Shown piece by piece: positions 39,301 through 51,300 of a stretch of DNA of 64,000 nt. The notes under the pieces are model-generated. The model was given only the letters and a program-made list of their open reading frames with translations. It was not told where the DNA came from and did not search any database. The stretch comes from Muricea muricata. Lineage: Eukaryota; Cnidaria; Anthozoa; Malacalcyonacea; Plexauridae. The stretch is from positions 62,402,243-62,466,242 of the forward strand of contig OY979717.1 in NCBI GenBank assembly GCA_963855995.1, read 5' to 3'. Position numbers and translations under genes: made by a program. The stretch's first letter is position 1. Each line of letters opens with the position of its first letter.

Positions 39301-42300
39301 GAATTGAGAACTGTCCCGGGATTGAATTTAATGAACTTGAGTTTCTCAATGTGTTTGTCCCAGATCATATGGTTAATAGGTACTACTTATTTTGGCGGAA
39401 CCGTAGTATGTGAAGGTGTTGCAATCCTGGAACATTATCTTCATAAAGTAACATTTCTGGCAATGTCTGTCATTTCCCACCATACATGTCACGTTTTCTC
39501 TCGGCCGTTTGTTGGAAGAATTGTTAATAGAGCACGGTCAAAATTTATTAAATATTCTATGATCGTTTGGCTTATTCCATCCGTATTTGTCATGATTTGT
39601 GTCATTCTGGACAAAACTCGAGCGTTCGCTGTAGATTATGGAGTAAAATGTTGGTTGGGAACCACTGATTCTAAACTGTATTTATTTTTATTGCCCTTGG
39701 CAATAATGCTACTGTATAATGTCTCAAAGTTTATTCAAACAGCAGCAAGTTTATCTCGCCATTACAAAAACGCACAGACCATACAACGTAGGACTGGAAA
39801 ACAAAATCTCATCACCTGTGCAAAACTTGGAACATTGGTTGGTTTTCCCTGGCTCTTTTCATTTCTTGGCGTGATGTTTTCCGATGTAGAAACGTTTGAA
39901 TATTTGTTCATTGTCTTTGTTTCTTTACAAGGAGTATGCATGGCGATAGTGTTTCTCGCTAAAAAGAGAACTGTAAGACTCTATAAAAACTGGTGGAAAA
40001 CTAGAAAGAATAGCGTAACCGTTAGACCAACAACAAACCCAGCGTTTCAAATGTCTTAAGAATTTCACTAAATGTAGCAATAAAATAAACTGTGTGATCA
40101 GTTGTTAATATAAGATACTACGTGCTTACTATATAACAGTAAGAACCTACAGAGGCATAATTATGGGGGGGATATGGCAATTATTATTCATTGTAATATA
40201 TTCCTGTATTCTCATTGGTTAATAGCCCACATAATTATGCGTTATATAATTATATAATTATGCGTATTTCAAAGCAGACAAAATAAATCTCGTATCTGTC
40301 AAGGTCAAATTTTGAATTTGACAAATACGACATTTATTTGTCAAGGTCAAATTTTAAATGAATTTCAAAAGTGCCGTTATTTTTAAAAAAAAAGTTAAAA
40401 AACTAATTGTTTTTTATTTGTATTCGTATCGCCGATTTTTCGTGGGTATTGAATAATAAAAGAATTATTGAATTCGGCTTTCGCAGGATATCAGAATTAT
40501 TCAGACCTCTGTCAGCATTATCTGCCTTACCTTGTCTTCCGGAGATAACGCTGACCTCGGTCTTAATAATTCCAATATTTCTGCTTCGGAGCTCTTTGGA
40601 GAAGATAAAAACAGTCTGTAACTTGATAGAAACTTTTTTAAATCTTGTAGTTTGTACATGACTATTTGCGCAGAGCCGCAGACTACTTCTCATGTTGTGT
40701 GAGAACATTTATATCGCCTCCATCTTAGTCTAAACCTTTTTCCTTGCCTGTACCTTTCCCTCGGGTAGGTCAGTACAGTATGCATCTCTCTATTTACAAC
40801 CCCTTCTCTTTTCCAAACACTTGTTAGCAATCCCAGAACAAGGATATCGCTAATTATACAGTTTAGCAGGGCTTACTGTATCGTGAATGTTCAGAATTTT
40901 GATTTATTGGCCTCGTTTCCCTGCTGAAACGTCCTTCCAGCAGCGGTGACGACATGGTTTTAACCCTTTTTGCAAACAGGTTGGAGGAACAGAGGAATAC
41001 AAGATATGCGATGCCATAACATCAGGTCGTATCACCAAGCCGTTGGTATCCTGGTGTATTGGAACCTGTGGGACAATGTTCACATCGGAGGTATTCTCTT
41101 TTTTCTCTTTGTTTCGAACTTTCGATCAGTCCTCTAATGTTTCAGCTATGTCTCATTTAACTTCTAAAGTCTCTTATATACCTTCTATAATCTTTTCGTA
41201 TGCCTTGCATTATTATGTTCTCCTGAAACATGTATCAGATAATTTTCACCATACATTCTGTTCAAATGCATGTCAAAACTGTTCATGTATATTGTTGAAT
41301 TCAGTAGCGAATCTAGCGTAGGTCAAAATAAATTACCACAGCTCATTCTTGGATATATTTACATTTTAATATACCTTCAAAGCAATTTCATTGGTTAGAT
41401 TTTATTCTTTTGAAATTCATAACCTATGACATTGTTATAAAGCTATTTTGAATTTAAAATTGGGCTGCTATAATTTATTCTCACCTACGCTGGATCCGCC
41501 ACTGTGTTGAATTTCTGCTGACGTTTTGTTTGTGATAATAATTTAGTTTGTAAATTGATTTTGGCGATGTTCACTTCACTTTATTACCTGTTGCGTCCTG
41601 TCTTAAAGAGCTTATGATGTGAAAATGTTTTTGTTTAATCTATGTGTGATACTATTCAGGTTCAGTTTGGCCATGCTGGATCAAGTGCACATTCAGACAA
41701 AGAAACAGCCGTTGCTAAGAATAAGGTTTGCCAAATTGAACACGTTCAAGTAAACAAATTGTTTACTTCTGATTTTTTTATCAACCCATATTTTAATAGG
41801 CTTTGAAGGCAGCTGGAGCTCATGTACCTGACAGTTTTGACAGTCTTTCTGACTTGATAAGGTAATTAATTAGCTATTTATTATATATAATATAATAATT
41901 TATTAATGTAAAATGTGTTCTGGTCACAATCTCGTCAAAAATTGTACAATTTTAGAGTCTATTGTAATGAAAGCTCTTGTTTATATTCTTGACAGTCAAA
42001 TATTTTAAAATCCATTTAAATTTTAGCATGTAATCGTCAGAGAATGTAAGATGTTTTATAATAAACTTGCTATCCAGTTTTGGTTTTTAAAACTAACTTG
42101 CTGTAGACTACATGGTGTATCCCAAAAGTCTTCGGGTTACAAGCTCTGTAATGCACATTTAGCACTAAAATTATTTAGAAATTTATCTTTGTGGGAATAG
42201 CCAGGAAAGTGTTACTGAAAGGCATTTAACAAAAATATAGCTTGCGAACAGAAAAAGTGAGTAAACACGATATTTGAATAAATCAGATCAAAATTTAGAG

Positions 42301-45300
42301 TACATGCATGCATGTTTGCTTTTTGAAAATTTGGTGTACGCCAAGACATGTATTCAAAAACTGGATTTTCCGCCGTTTCCTTAATCCAAACACCGATACT
42401 AATTATTTTATGTATGCATACTCGGATTTTCGTATTAGTTCCAATTAGTAATTAACAAAGCTAATTCCCGAAGATGCCCATGTGTTATTTTTACACAACT
42501 ACCTTTGGGAATTAGGTTACGAATTTTCTACAGTAATTAATTTATGCAAACATAGTTGAGCATGCAATCAATCAAATGTGTATAATAATGACGGGAAAAA
42601 AGTGATTTCAAAACGGAAAATCCAGTTCGTGTGGACGTGCACCAAATTTCCCGATACTTTGTCTCTTTTGACGCAGCCACTTTTAAAATGCCTTTCACTA
42701 GCACATTTCCTACTCGAAGAAAAATAGAATTTTAAAAAATTTAAGTGCTAGTTGTACGAGAAAGTGTTAAACTTCTTGGGTTACTGAAAGGTAAAGCAAA
42801 CGTAAAACTCTGTATATTAACGATTTAACGCCTTTGAAAAATCGAAGTACATTGTGTTTTCGATGGTTTGGCCACGACGTGCAACCAATACTAGCCTGCC
42901 TCGCAGACGTCCTTATGCTGGACCTTCGCTTTATTCTTATACAGTGCTTTTTATAAACTATTTAGAGATGTATACAATGATCTTGTCAAGAAAGGAGAAC
43001 TGGTTCCCAAACCTGATAAAACTCCACCCACTGTTCCGATGGATTACAGTTGGGCCCAAGTATGTTGGAATATCATTGCATAGAGCCTATTTAATTTAGA
43101 ATTTGATATTTTTTAACAGTTCTTTTGCGTAAAATGTTTAAAACGCTGCAATTTTTATAAGCTCGACAATTTCCAGAGCCTTTTTCAAGACGAAGCTTTT
43201 CTTTATGTTCATGATGACAAATTAGGGGAAGGCTCTTGGTGCATTTTGCGTTTTTGTTCAAACACTGTGGACAATGTGCGTTAAATTTTAAAACGGCTGA
43301 AGTGGAAGAAGAACAAGGCGTATAACTTTTATGGTTTTAATATGACTGTTTTTCAAACTGCTCGAAATCAAGTCAACCCTATTCTTCGATGTTATTTCCT
43401 CGTCACCTGTCATTCTTTTATCCCTGCCTTCAATGTGCTTCGGCTCTTTATCATTTTCACTATTATCCGTCGTTTAAATTGCGAAAGCCAGGAATGAAAC
43501 GTTTGTGTCAAAAAATGTTGAACGAAGGTATTTCTTACAAATCTAGGAGCTTGGTCTAATTCGTAAACCGTCATCATTTATGTCAAGTATTTGTGACGAA
43601 CGAGGCGCAGAACTTCTTTATGCTGGTGTTCCCATTACAAAAATATTTGAGGTAAACTTTCATGAAAGATAATTATTTATTGCATTATGGTAATAAACTT
43701 CACTCGCTTTACCAACAATACTGCAAATTCAAAATAAACCAAGTCAAAAATTATTGTTTACATTACGCACAATTTTACACACGGAACTGGTGAAATTGGT
43801 GTTATCCGTAACTGGACCAACCAAAATCTGTTTTTTAACTGGTTTATAAATTTTAAGCTTGTATGTATGACTTATTTGTTATCCTTTAGGACGATCTTGG
43901 AGTGGGCGGTGTACTAGGATTGTTATGGTTTCAGAGGAGGTTTGTTTTAAATCATATTCTAATGAAAACCGAAGATTTCGGTCAGAAATCCTTTTTTTCT
44001 CAAAACTTTATCTTTCTATTACCTGCATGTAACTGTTTTTCTTATGCAGACTTCCAAACTATGCATGTAAATTCATTGAGATGTGTTTGATGATAACCGC
44101 TGACCATGGTCCAGGTAAATTCATTTAAGTCAACGTCTGTAAAGCCTGTAGTAAATTTGATACTTTTTGATGACTTTATGGCAGGAAATGTTTGATAACC
44201 ATTCATTCTGTGTGTTTTAGCTGTATCTGGAGCTCATAACACAATTGTTACTGCTAGAGCTGGAAAAGATTTGATGTCCTCTCTTGCTTCAGGCTTGTTA
44301 ACTATTGTGAGTAGCTGTATGACTAAAAATACATCCCAATATAGCAAGCGCGGCTGGATGAGCACAGTCGTACACCTTTATCTAGCCACTACTTGAAGGG
44401 AGCCTTATTAACCTAAAATATTTTCCGACTTGTTTTAACATTTTACATGTTCCTATTTTGTCATAGGGCGATCGTTTTGGAGGTGCATTGGACGCTGCTG
44501 CTAAACAGTTTTCTGAAGGATGTGACAGTAAAATAACTCCCATGGAATTTGTCAACGAAAATAAAAAATCTGGAAGGCTCATTATGGGAATTGGTCATCG
44601 TGTAAAATCGGTAAGAATAATATCTTAACTAACGTTCATGCAATGAACTTGTATACAGGCTGTTTACATTATAATGTTGGGAGAATTTCGCTACGTATAT
44701 TCGCACAATTTTGTTGCGAGATAGTGAACGCTAATTGTGACGTTTTTGCAGCGATTTAGACTGCTTCAGGTGTGTGAATATAGTCCAAAACGTTTCATGT
44801 CTTGATCGTTTTCGCTCATTCTTTGGAGATCAATGGTTAATGACCTCTTTGTTTTACTGGAGCGTAAAATACAAACGATTGAGACTATATTGAACTGCGA
44901 TTTTGATGCTTGTTAAATATTAGGAAATTAGAGAAAAAAGTCTATCGAAACCTTTACTATATTCGTAATTATAGTAACTCCACAAATTTGATCCGCTGAC
45001 TGATTAGCTTGTTGTGTTTTTTTAACTTCATTTATGTCTGTTGGTGTATCTCAATTTAAGGTTAGCTCAAACTTGTTGTAAGAATCACAGATGACTTTTC
45101 TGGCCGGTGTGAATAATTGAATGCTATATGCAGCCTTCCAGAATAGGCGAAATTAACTTTTCAATGATCTGACTGCATTTAATGAAACACGACTTGACCA
45201 AATATAACTAATAACATGATTAGCCTGGATGGCTATGATGTTATCAGAAGGGACAGATCAAGGTGGAGGGGTTTGTATTTACTTACGTAGCTCCATCGAT

Positions 45301-48300
45301 TACAAAATAAAAAAAGATCTAGTTCCCCTGAACTAGAAGAAGTTTGTGTGGAAATTATTAAGCCACATAGCAAACCATTTCTTGTTACTACAGTACAGTC
45401 TATAGACCACCCAGTTCATTACCAGAATTTTTTGATGATTTTAAAAAATTGATCAAAGCTATTGACAATGAAAATAAAGAAATGTTTATCCTGGGTGAAC
45501 TAAACTGTAATATGTTAAAAACAGATAAGGGTGCAAACATCCCAACAAAGAAAATAAAGTCGTTATATAAATTATATTAATTTACTCAAATAACCGTTGA
45601 AACTACTCGAGTGACTAAACTTCTAGCCTTATTGATCATATTGTTACTAACACACCAGAAAAAAATCTCAGATTCTGGTGTCATTCACTCAGATATTAGT
45701 GATCATAGCTTGGTATTTGGAATCAGAAAAAAATTTTTGTCATAGACAAGCAAGAAAATATTCTTGAAATTAGAAACATGAAGAAAAATTTTATTGAAGA
45801 CTCATTAAAACAACCCTGGGAACATATATATCTCCCTGCAGAAGATCCAAATGCCATGTGGGAAATCTGGAAAAAATATTTCTAGATGTCTTAGACAAAG
45901 ATGCACCACTTCAGCACAAAAAGATAAGATCAAAAAAGCCCCTTGGATTACAAATGATATAAAGAATCTTATGTATGCAAGGGACAGGTTTAAAAGAAAA
46001 GCCATATTGACTAGCAATGAAAACGACTGGTTAAACTTCAGAGCAACTAGAAATAAAGTAAATATAAAACTAAAAAATGCAAAAAAAAATTATTATTCCT
46101 CGAAAATAGCTGGTCAAAAGTCTAATCTTAAGAAAGCTTGGAAAAGTATAAACAGCTTGTCAGGTAGGCAAAACAAACCTCCAGTAGTAAATGAACTAAC
46201 TGTAGTAATAATAAATTAACTTGTCCTAAAGATATTGCAGAGGGCTTTAATGAATATTTTTCAAATATTGCTCTAAATCTGAGTAGCAAAATAGATTCCT
46301 CAAATTACAATTTTAAAACGTATATCAAAAATGCTAAATCAGAATTTACTGCATTTCAGCCTGTTACTGTCAGCCAAATCTCTCATCCTTTCACATGGTC
46401 TTTCTGGCGATAGAGACACTGGCATTGATAAAATTTCTTGCAAACTTATAAAATTAGCAGAATCAGTTATCTCAGACTCACTGACTCTTATTTTTAATCA
46501 GGCTATAACTCTATCTTCCTTTCCTGACGAATGGAAAATAGCAAGGGCAGGACCTCTGCATAAAAATGGCCAACGTAGTATTCCTTGAAACGACAAGGCT
46601 ATATCAGTCTTACCAGCCATTAGTAAAATTATGGAACGAATGCTACACGATCAACTATATAACTATTTAACAAAATTTGATCTTTTCAGTGATAGTCAAT
46701 GTGGATTTTGAAAACTACAATCCACGGCTGGTGCATTACTATAGACTGTACTAACGAATGGTATATAAATCTAGACAACAAAATGTTTATCCTAGTAGTT
46801 TTGATTGATCTGAAAAAAGCTTTTGATACTGTTGATCAACAAATTCTATTAGGCAAACTAGAGCTTTATGGAATAAAAGGACAAGCTATAAATTTGCTCA
46901 AATCTTATCTACCTACTAAAAACAAAAGTGCCAAATAAGAAACTCATTTTCATCCGAGCATCTGATCAAATGTGGTGTACCACAAGGCTCTATCTTAGGG
47001 CCATTACTCTTTTTATTATGCATCAATGATCTACTTCACCGTCAAAGCAAAACAAAACCTCGGTTGTTTGCTGATGACACAAATTTGACGGCTTCAACAA
47101 ATTCTATGACTGACCTCGAAGCTGCAGCAAATTCTGATTTGGAGAACGTTAGAAAATGGTTCATAGCTAATAAGCTTATCCTCGATGTGGCTAAGACTGA
47201 ATTTATATTAATTTGAAATCTATGATAAAAAATATTTCTAATTCACATTCGAGTGTTTTCATTGAAAAGAAACAAATTAAACAAGTTTATGAGTGTAAAA
47301 CTGTCGGGGTAAAAAATGACCAGAATTTGTCTTGGAAAGGTAATACTGATTAGATCTGTAAAAAGGTAACAGCGGGAATCTCTGCTATTCGTCGAATTAA
47401 ATCGTTTGTTGATCAAGATACACTTGTTTTGATCGATAACGCTATTGTTCGCCCGTACTTCGACTACTGCTCTGAAGTATAGGATGCATTTGGTGAAGCT
47501 CAATCAAAACGACTGTAAAAACTGCAAAATAGAGCAGCTAGAATTATTTTAAATGTAAACAATGACGCAGAACATAGCATTGCTCTGCATGCTTTTGGTT
47601 GGGAGCCACTCAAATAGAAATGAAAAAAGCCAAGGCAAAATTTATATAGAGTTATCAAACAAAATAGGTCACTCGCAGATATATTTTCGTATAAGAGTGA
47701 GAAAACAAATTATCACCTTGGGGACATTTCAAGTGGTCTTTGCTTACCAAAACCACGCACAAATAATATGAAGAATAGTTTTATGTACGACGGAGCACAG
47801 CTTTGGATCTGCACTGTTTTAAGCTAGTTAACATTTAATTGAAGTAGTAAACATAAAACATGTAGAGCAGTGGATATTTTGTCAATATTTACTGGGTGAT
47901 CGACATCAAAAGTGGCCAGGATTTTTGTAGATATACAGACTCTATCCAGGTTATCTATTTTTAGATCAATGCTTCTAAAAGCGTGATTACATATTACAAT
48001 TTTTGCTCGTGAAATCGACAGCTGAGTAGTATTTTGATTTTCATAAACTTCCATTACTGGCTCGGATTACTGTAATAGTCGTCCAGATAAATCAATATCA
48101 ATGCTTTGTATAGAACTTACGAAGTATGTTTATGTGCATGCACACTAACCTTTATTTATTACTGGAACTACACAATGAATTAGGCGACCTATAAGGAAAT
48201 GACAGCGAGAGTAAGACATCTCGTTAATGTACATTATCTAATACTCGTTAGGAAATACAATGCAGCTCATTGGCTTTAATGTACGTCCTTGTCATGAGAA

Positions 48301-51300
48301 ACTGATAGAATTCAAACTATTTTTCTGCATTATTTTAGATTAATAATCCTGACAAACGTGTTGTACTAATCAAAGAATTTGCATTGGCCAATTTCCCTTC
48401 AAATGATGTTCTTAATTTTGCTTTGGATGTGGAAAAGGTTACAACAGCCAAGGTACACTGGGACTGTTTTAAAAATGCCAAAACCATAATAACCTCTTAT
48501 TGTTTTTAGCAATTTACCATGCCCTTCTCGTAATTTTGTATAATTATTACCTTTGTTATACTCATAATTTTTTCCCAAGCTATAGTCTACACCTTGATTG
48601 TTGTAATCCTGTATTAATGTAACCTTCACTACCCTACCAACATATCTTACATATAAGTGAAAAGAGTCGTTAAGATTAACGTTCACATATAGCCAAACGC
48701 TGACCAGAAAGATCAGGCCTCGAATAGACTACAGTGTTAAAAATTATAAGGTTTTTTTAAACAGGATGCACCAATGTTGTGGGTGAGGCAACATTGTTCA
48801 ATGTTGTTAGTCTGATTATGGGCTGATTCGGTGGCGGATCCAGGGTAAGTCAAAATAAATTATAGCAGCTCAATTTTAAATTCAAAATAACTTTATAACA
48901 ATGTCATAGGTTATGAATTTCAAAAGAATAAAATCTAACCAATGAAGTTGCTTTGAAGGTATATTAAAATGTAAATATATCCTAGAATGAGCTGTGGTAA
49001 TTTATTTTGACTTACGCTAGATCCGCCACTGGGCTGATTCATGCTCAACAGTATTGTTTGATATTGTTGTCAATCATACAGGAACAATATTATTCCCACA
49101 ACACTGTTGCATCCTGGAACAACTTCTTCCAGGGTCATTTGCGTTATTACGAACAAAACAGGAATTATATTAACGCGATTTAAACTTTTCAGTCCGCTTT
49201 CATTCATTCTACATTTAAAAGTCCAGCTGAATCTTGCCAATCCTTTTTTGCATGTTGGAAGATTAATATTTTTTATATTTTTTCTCACAGACAATATATG
49301 GAAAGACAAAGAGTTTCTTTGTCTTCGAATTGCTCGCTGCGTTATATTAATAGAGAAACAAAACTCTTTATCTGCCTACGTTATCACAAAACGTGATAAA
49401 GCCATACATCCACCCTCTGAGCGATGTAATTTCACATCTCAAGACATTAAACATTGCGAATGAACTAGCACGGTGCTAGCTCAACAATTTGGTCCTGATC
49501 GTGCTATGCCAGTTTCAGCTGCCATGATCATTAATTTCAGTTCTTGAGAAGTTGATTGTTTTTACAGAAGACAATGAACACAAAATATTTACAAATATAG
49601 CAGGACTAAATCGTCAGGCTAGCTATACGCTGTATAGGATTCGTCTTTTTATAGATATCTGTAAAATGGATCATATCTACTGTAGTGCTAATAGCGATCA
49701 TGAGCATGTTATATGTGCTCAACAAAATTATGCACTCAAAAACTTTAACGATTTATTTCTTGGCAGAAACCAAACCTTATACTGAACGTTGATGGTTGTA
49801 TTGCTGTCTGTCTTGTTGATCTGTTACGTCATTGTGGGTCGTTTACGAGGTTTCTATGTTGTCGTGTTTTACATTTTAATGATTCTTTTAGCAGTATCGC
49901 AATGGTTTTCATTTGCACTATTTAGGCAAAAAACATAGTTTAATACTTCAGCAAATAGTTGCAAAGTAGTATTGATCAAAGTTACTCTTACACACAAATT
50001 GAGCATTCGGGTGTCTTTTTACACCTTTATTATTGTAATATACACTTAATTTCTTTAATATCTAGCATGAACCTGTAGTGCAATGTAAACATGCAATAGC
50101 AAGTGACTTTCCGCCATAGTTGTGTGCGAAAAAGTCTTTGTTTAATGTTATTTATTACGCTTCTAAACTTTATGCTGTTTCGTATCTGCAGAGAGGAGGC
50201 AGACGAGTTTGTGTCCATTGGAGCACTCAATGGCTTGTTCGTTTTAGGACGATCTATTGGATTTATTGGTAAGCACGACTACACTTGTCAAACATATTAC
50301 AGATTGTTACTGATAATACGCTAGTATTATTGACTACTACATACAAGGCACTTGCCACCCTAATACAAACCTCTCAAATAATGGAACGTTTCTAAAATGC
50401 TCTAAAAATATTTTGAAACTTTCTTTACCAACATCGCGCTGCCATGGTATAGTGGTAGTTGATGAATCAATATTAGTGATAAGTATGACTTAGTAAGCAG
50501 AGTATAGCTGGTTGCTGCCACTGTTGCCAGTATTCCTGAATAATTAAGTCAGACCATCATTACTTCATAACTGAAAAACAAACATCATTGTTAAAAGTTT
50601 GGCTAACTTAAAGTCACGAAATCTGGCAACCGTGGTTAGCATGGACATACATTGAACTGGTGTTACATTGATAATAAGCAATGAACTATCAGCCTGTCTT
50701 TATAGCTACTGAGAATTTAAATGTTTCAATGCAGTTCAAAATGATATTGATTTGAAACTTCCGTTCTACAGGGCGTCCCAATTATATTTTAATTTTTATA
50801 TTTTAAAAACTTCCAATCGTGATCAGTTAATGTACCATAACTTGTGACTCACTCGTTCAAATTTCATAAACAACCTATCCAAAGAAAGCTGAATAAATAC
50901 GCTTTCAAACGAGAATAAACACACTTTCACACGAGAATAGACACTAGTTTTACTACTTAAAATTCTTTTCAAAATTTAAACTTGAATGCAGAACTCCGTT
51001 TTTTGGACACCCCGTGTAACCGTTCGTGCTCTTGTTAGAGGGATTTGGTCGTGTTTAGAAGTTGAACCCTGACAATATAAATACCCACCTTATATAAATA
51101 TTTTGTTTTTGGATTTCTAAACGTGATCAAGCTTCCTATAGACGAGCAAAGTTTTCTATGACAAGTTTTCATGTGGCAAGTTTTTCGAGTTTTTTCTAAG
51201 ACAACTGCACTTGATCAAAAGCTAGCATGCTAGTTTTTCAACAAGTTCACTTGTGATAGAAAAAATTGGCAAAATGAAGACTTCGTCTATACGGTCAACA

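Noticed and set aside
50440..50475. GCCATGGTATAGTGGTAG as a tRNA 5' end
   Set aside because: It resembles an A box, but no T-arm or acceptor partner follows within tRNA length.
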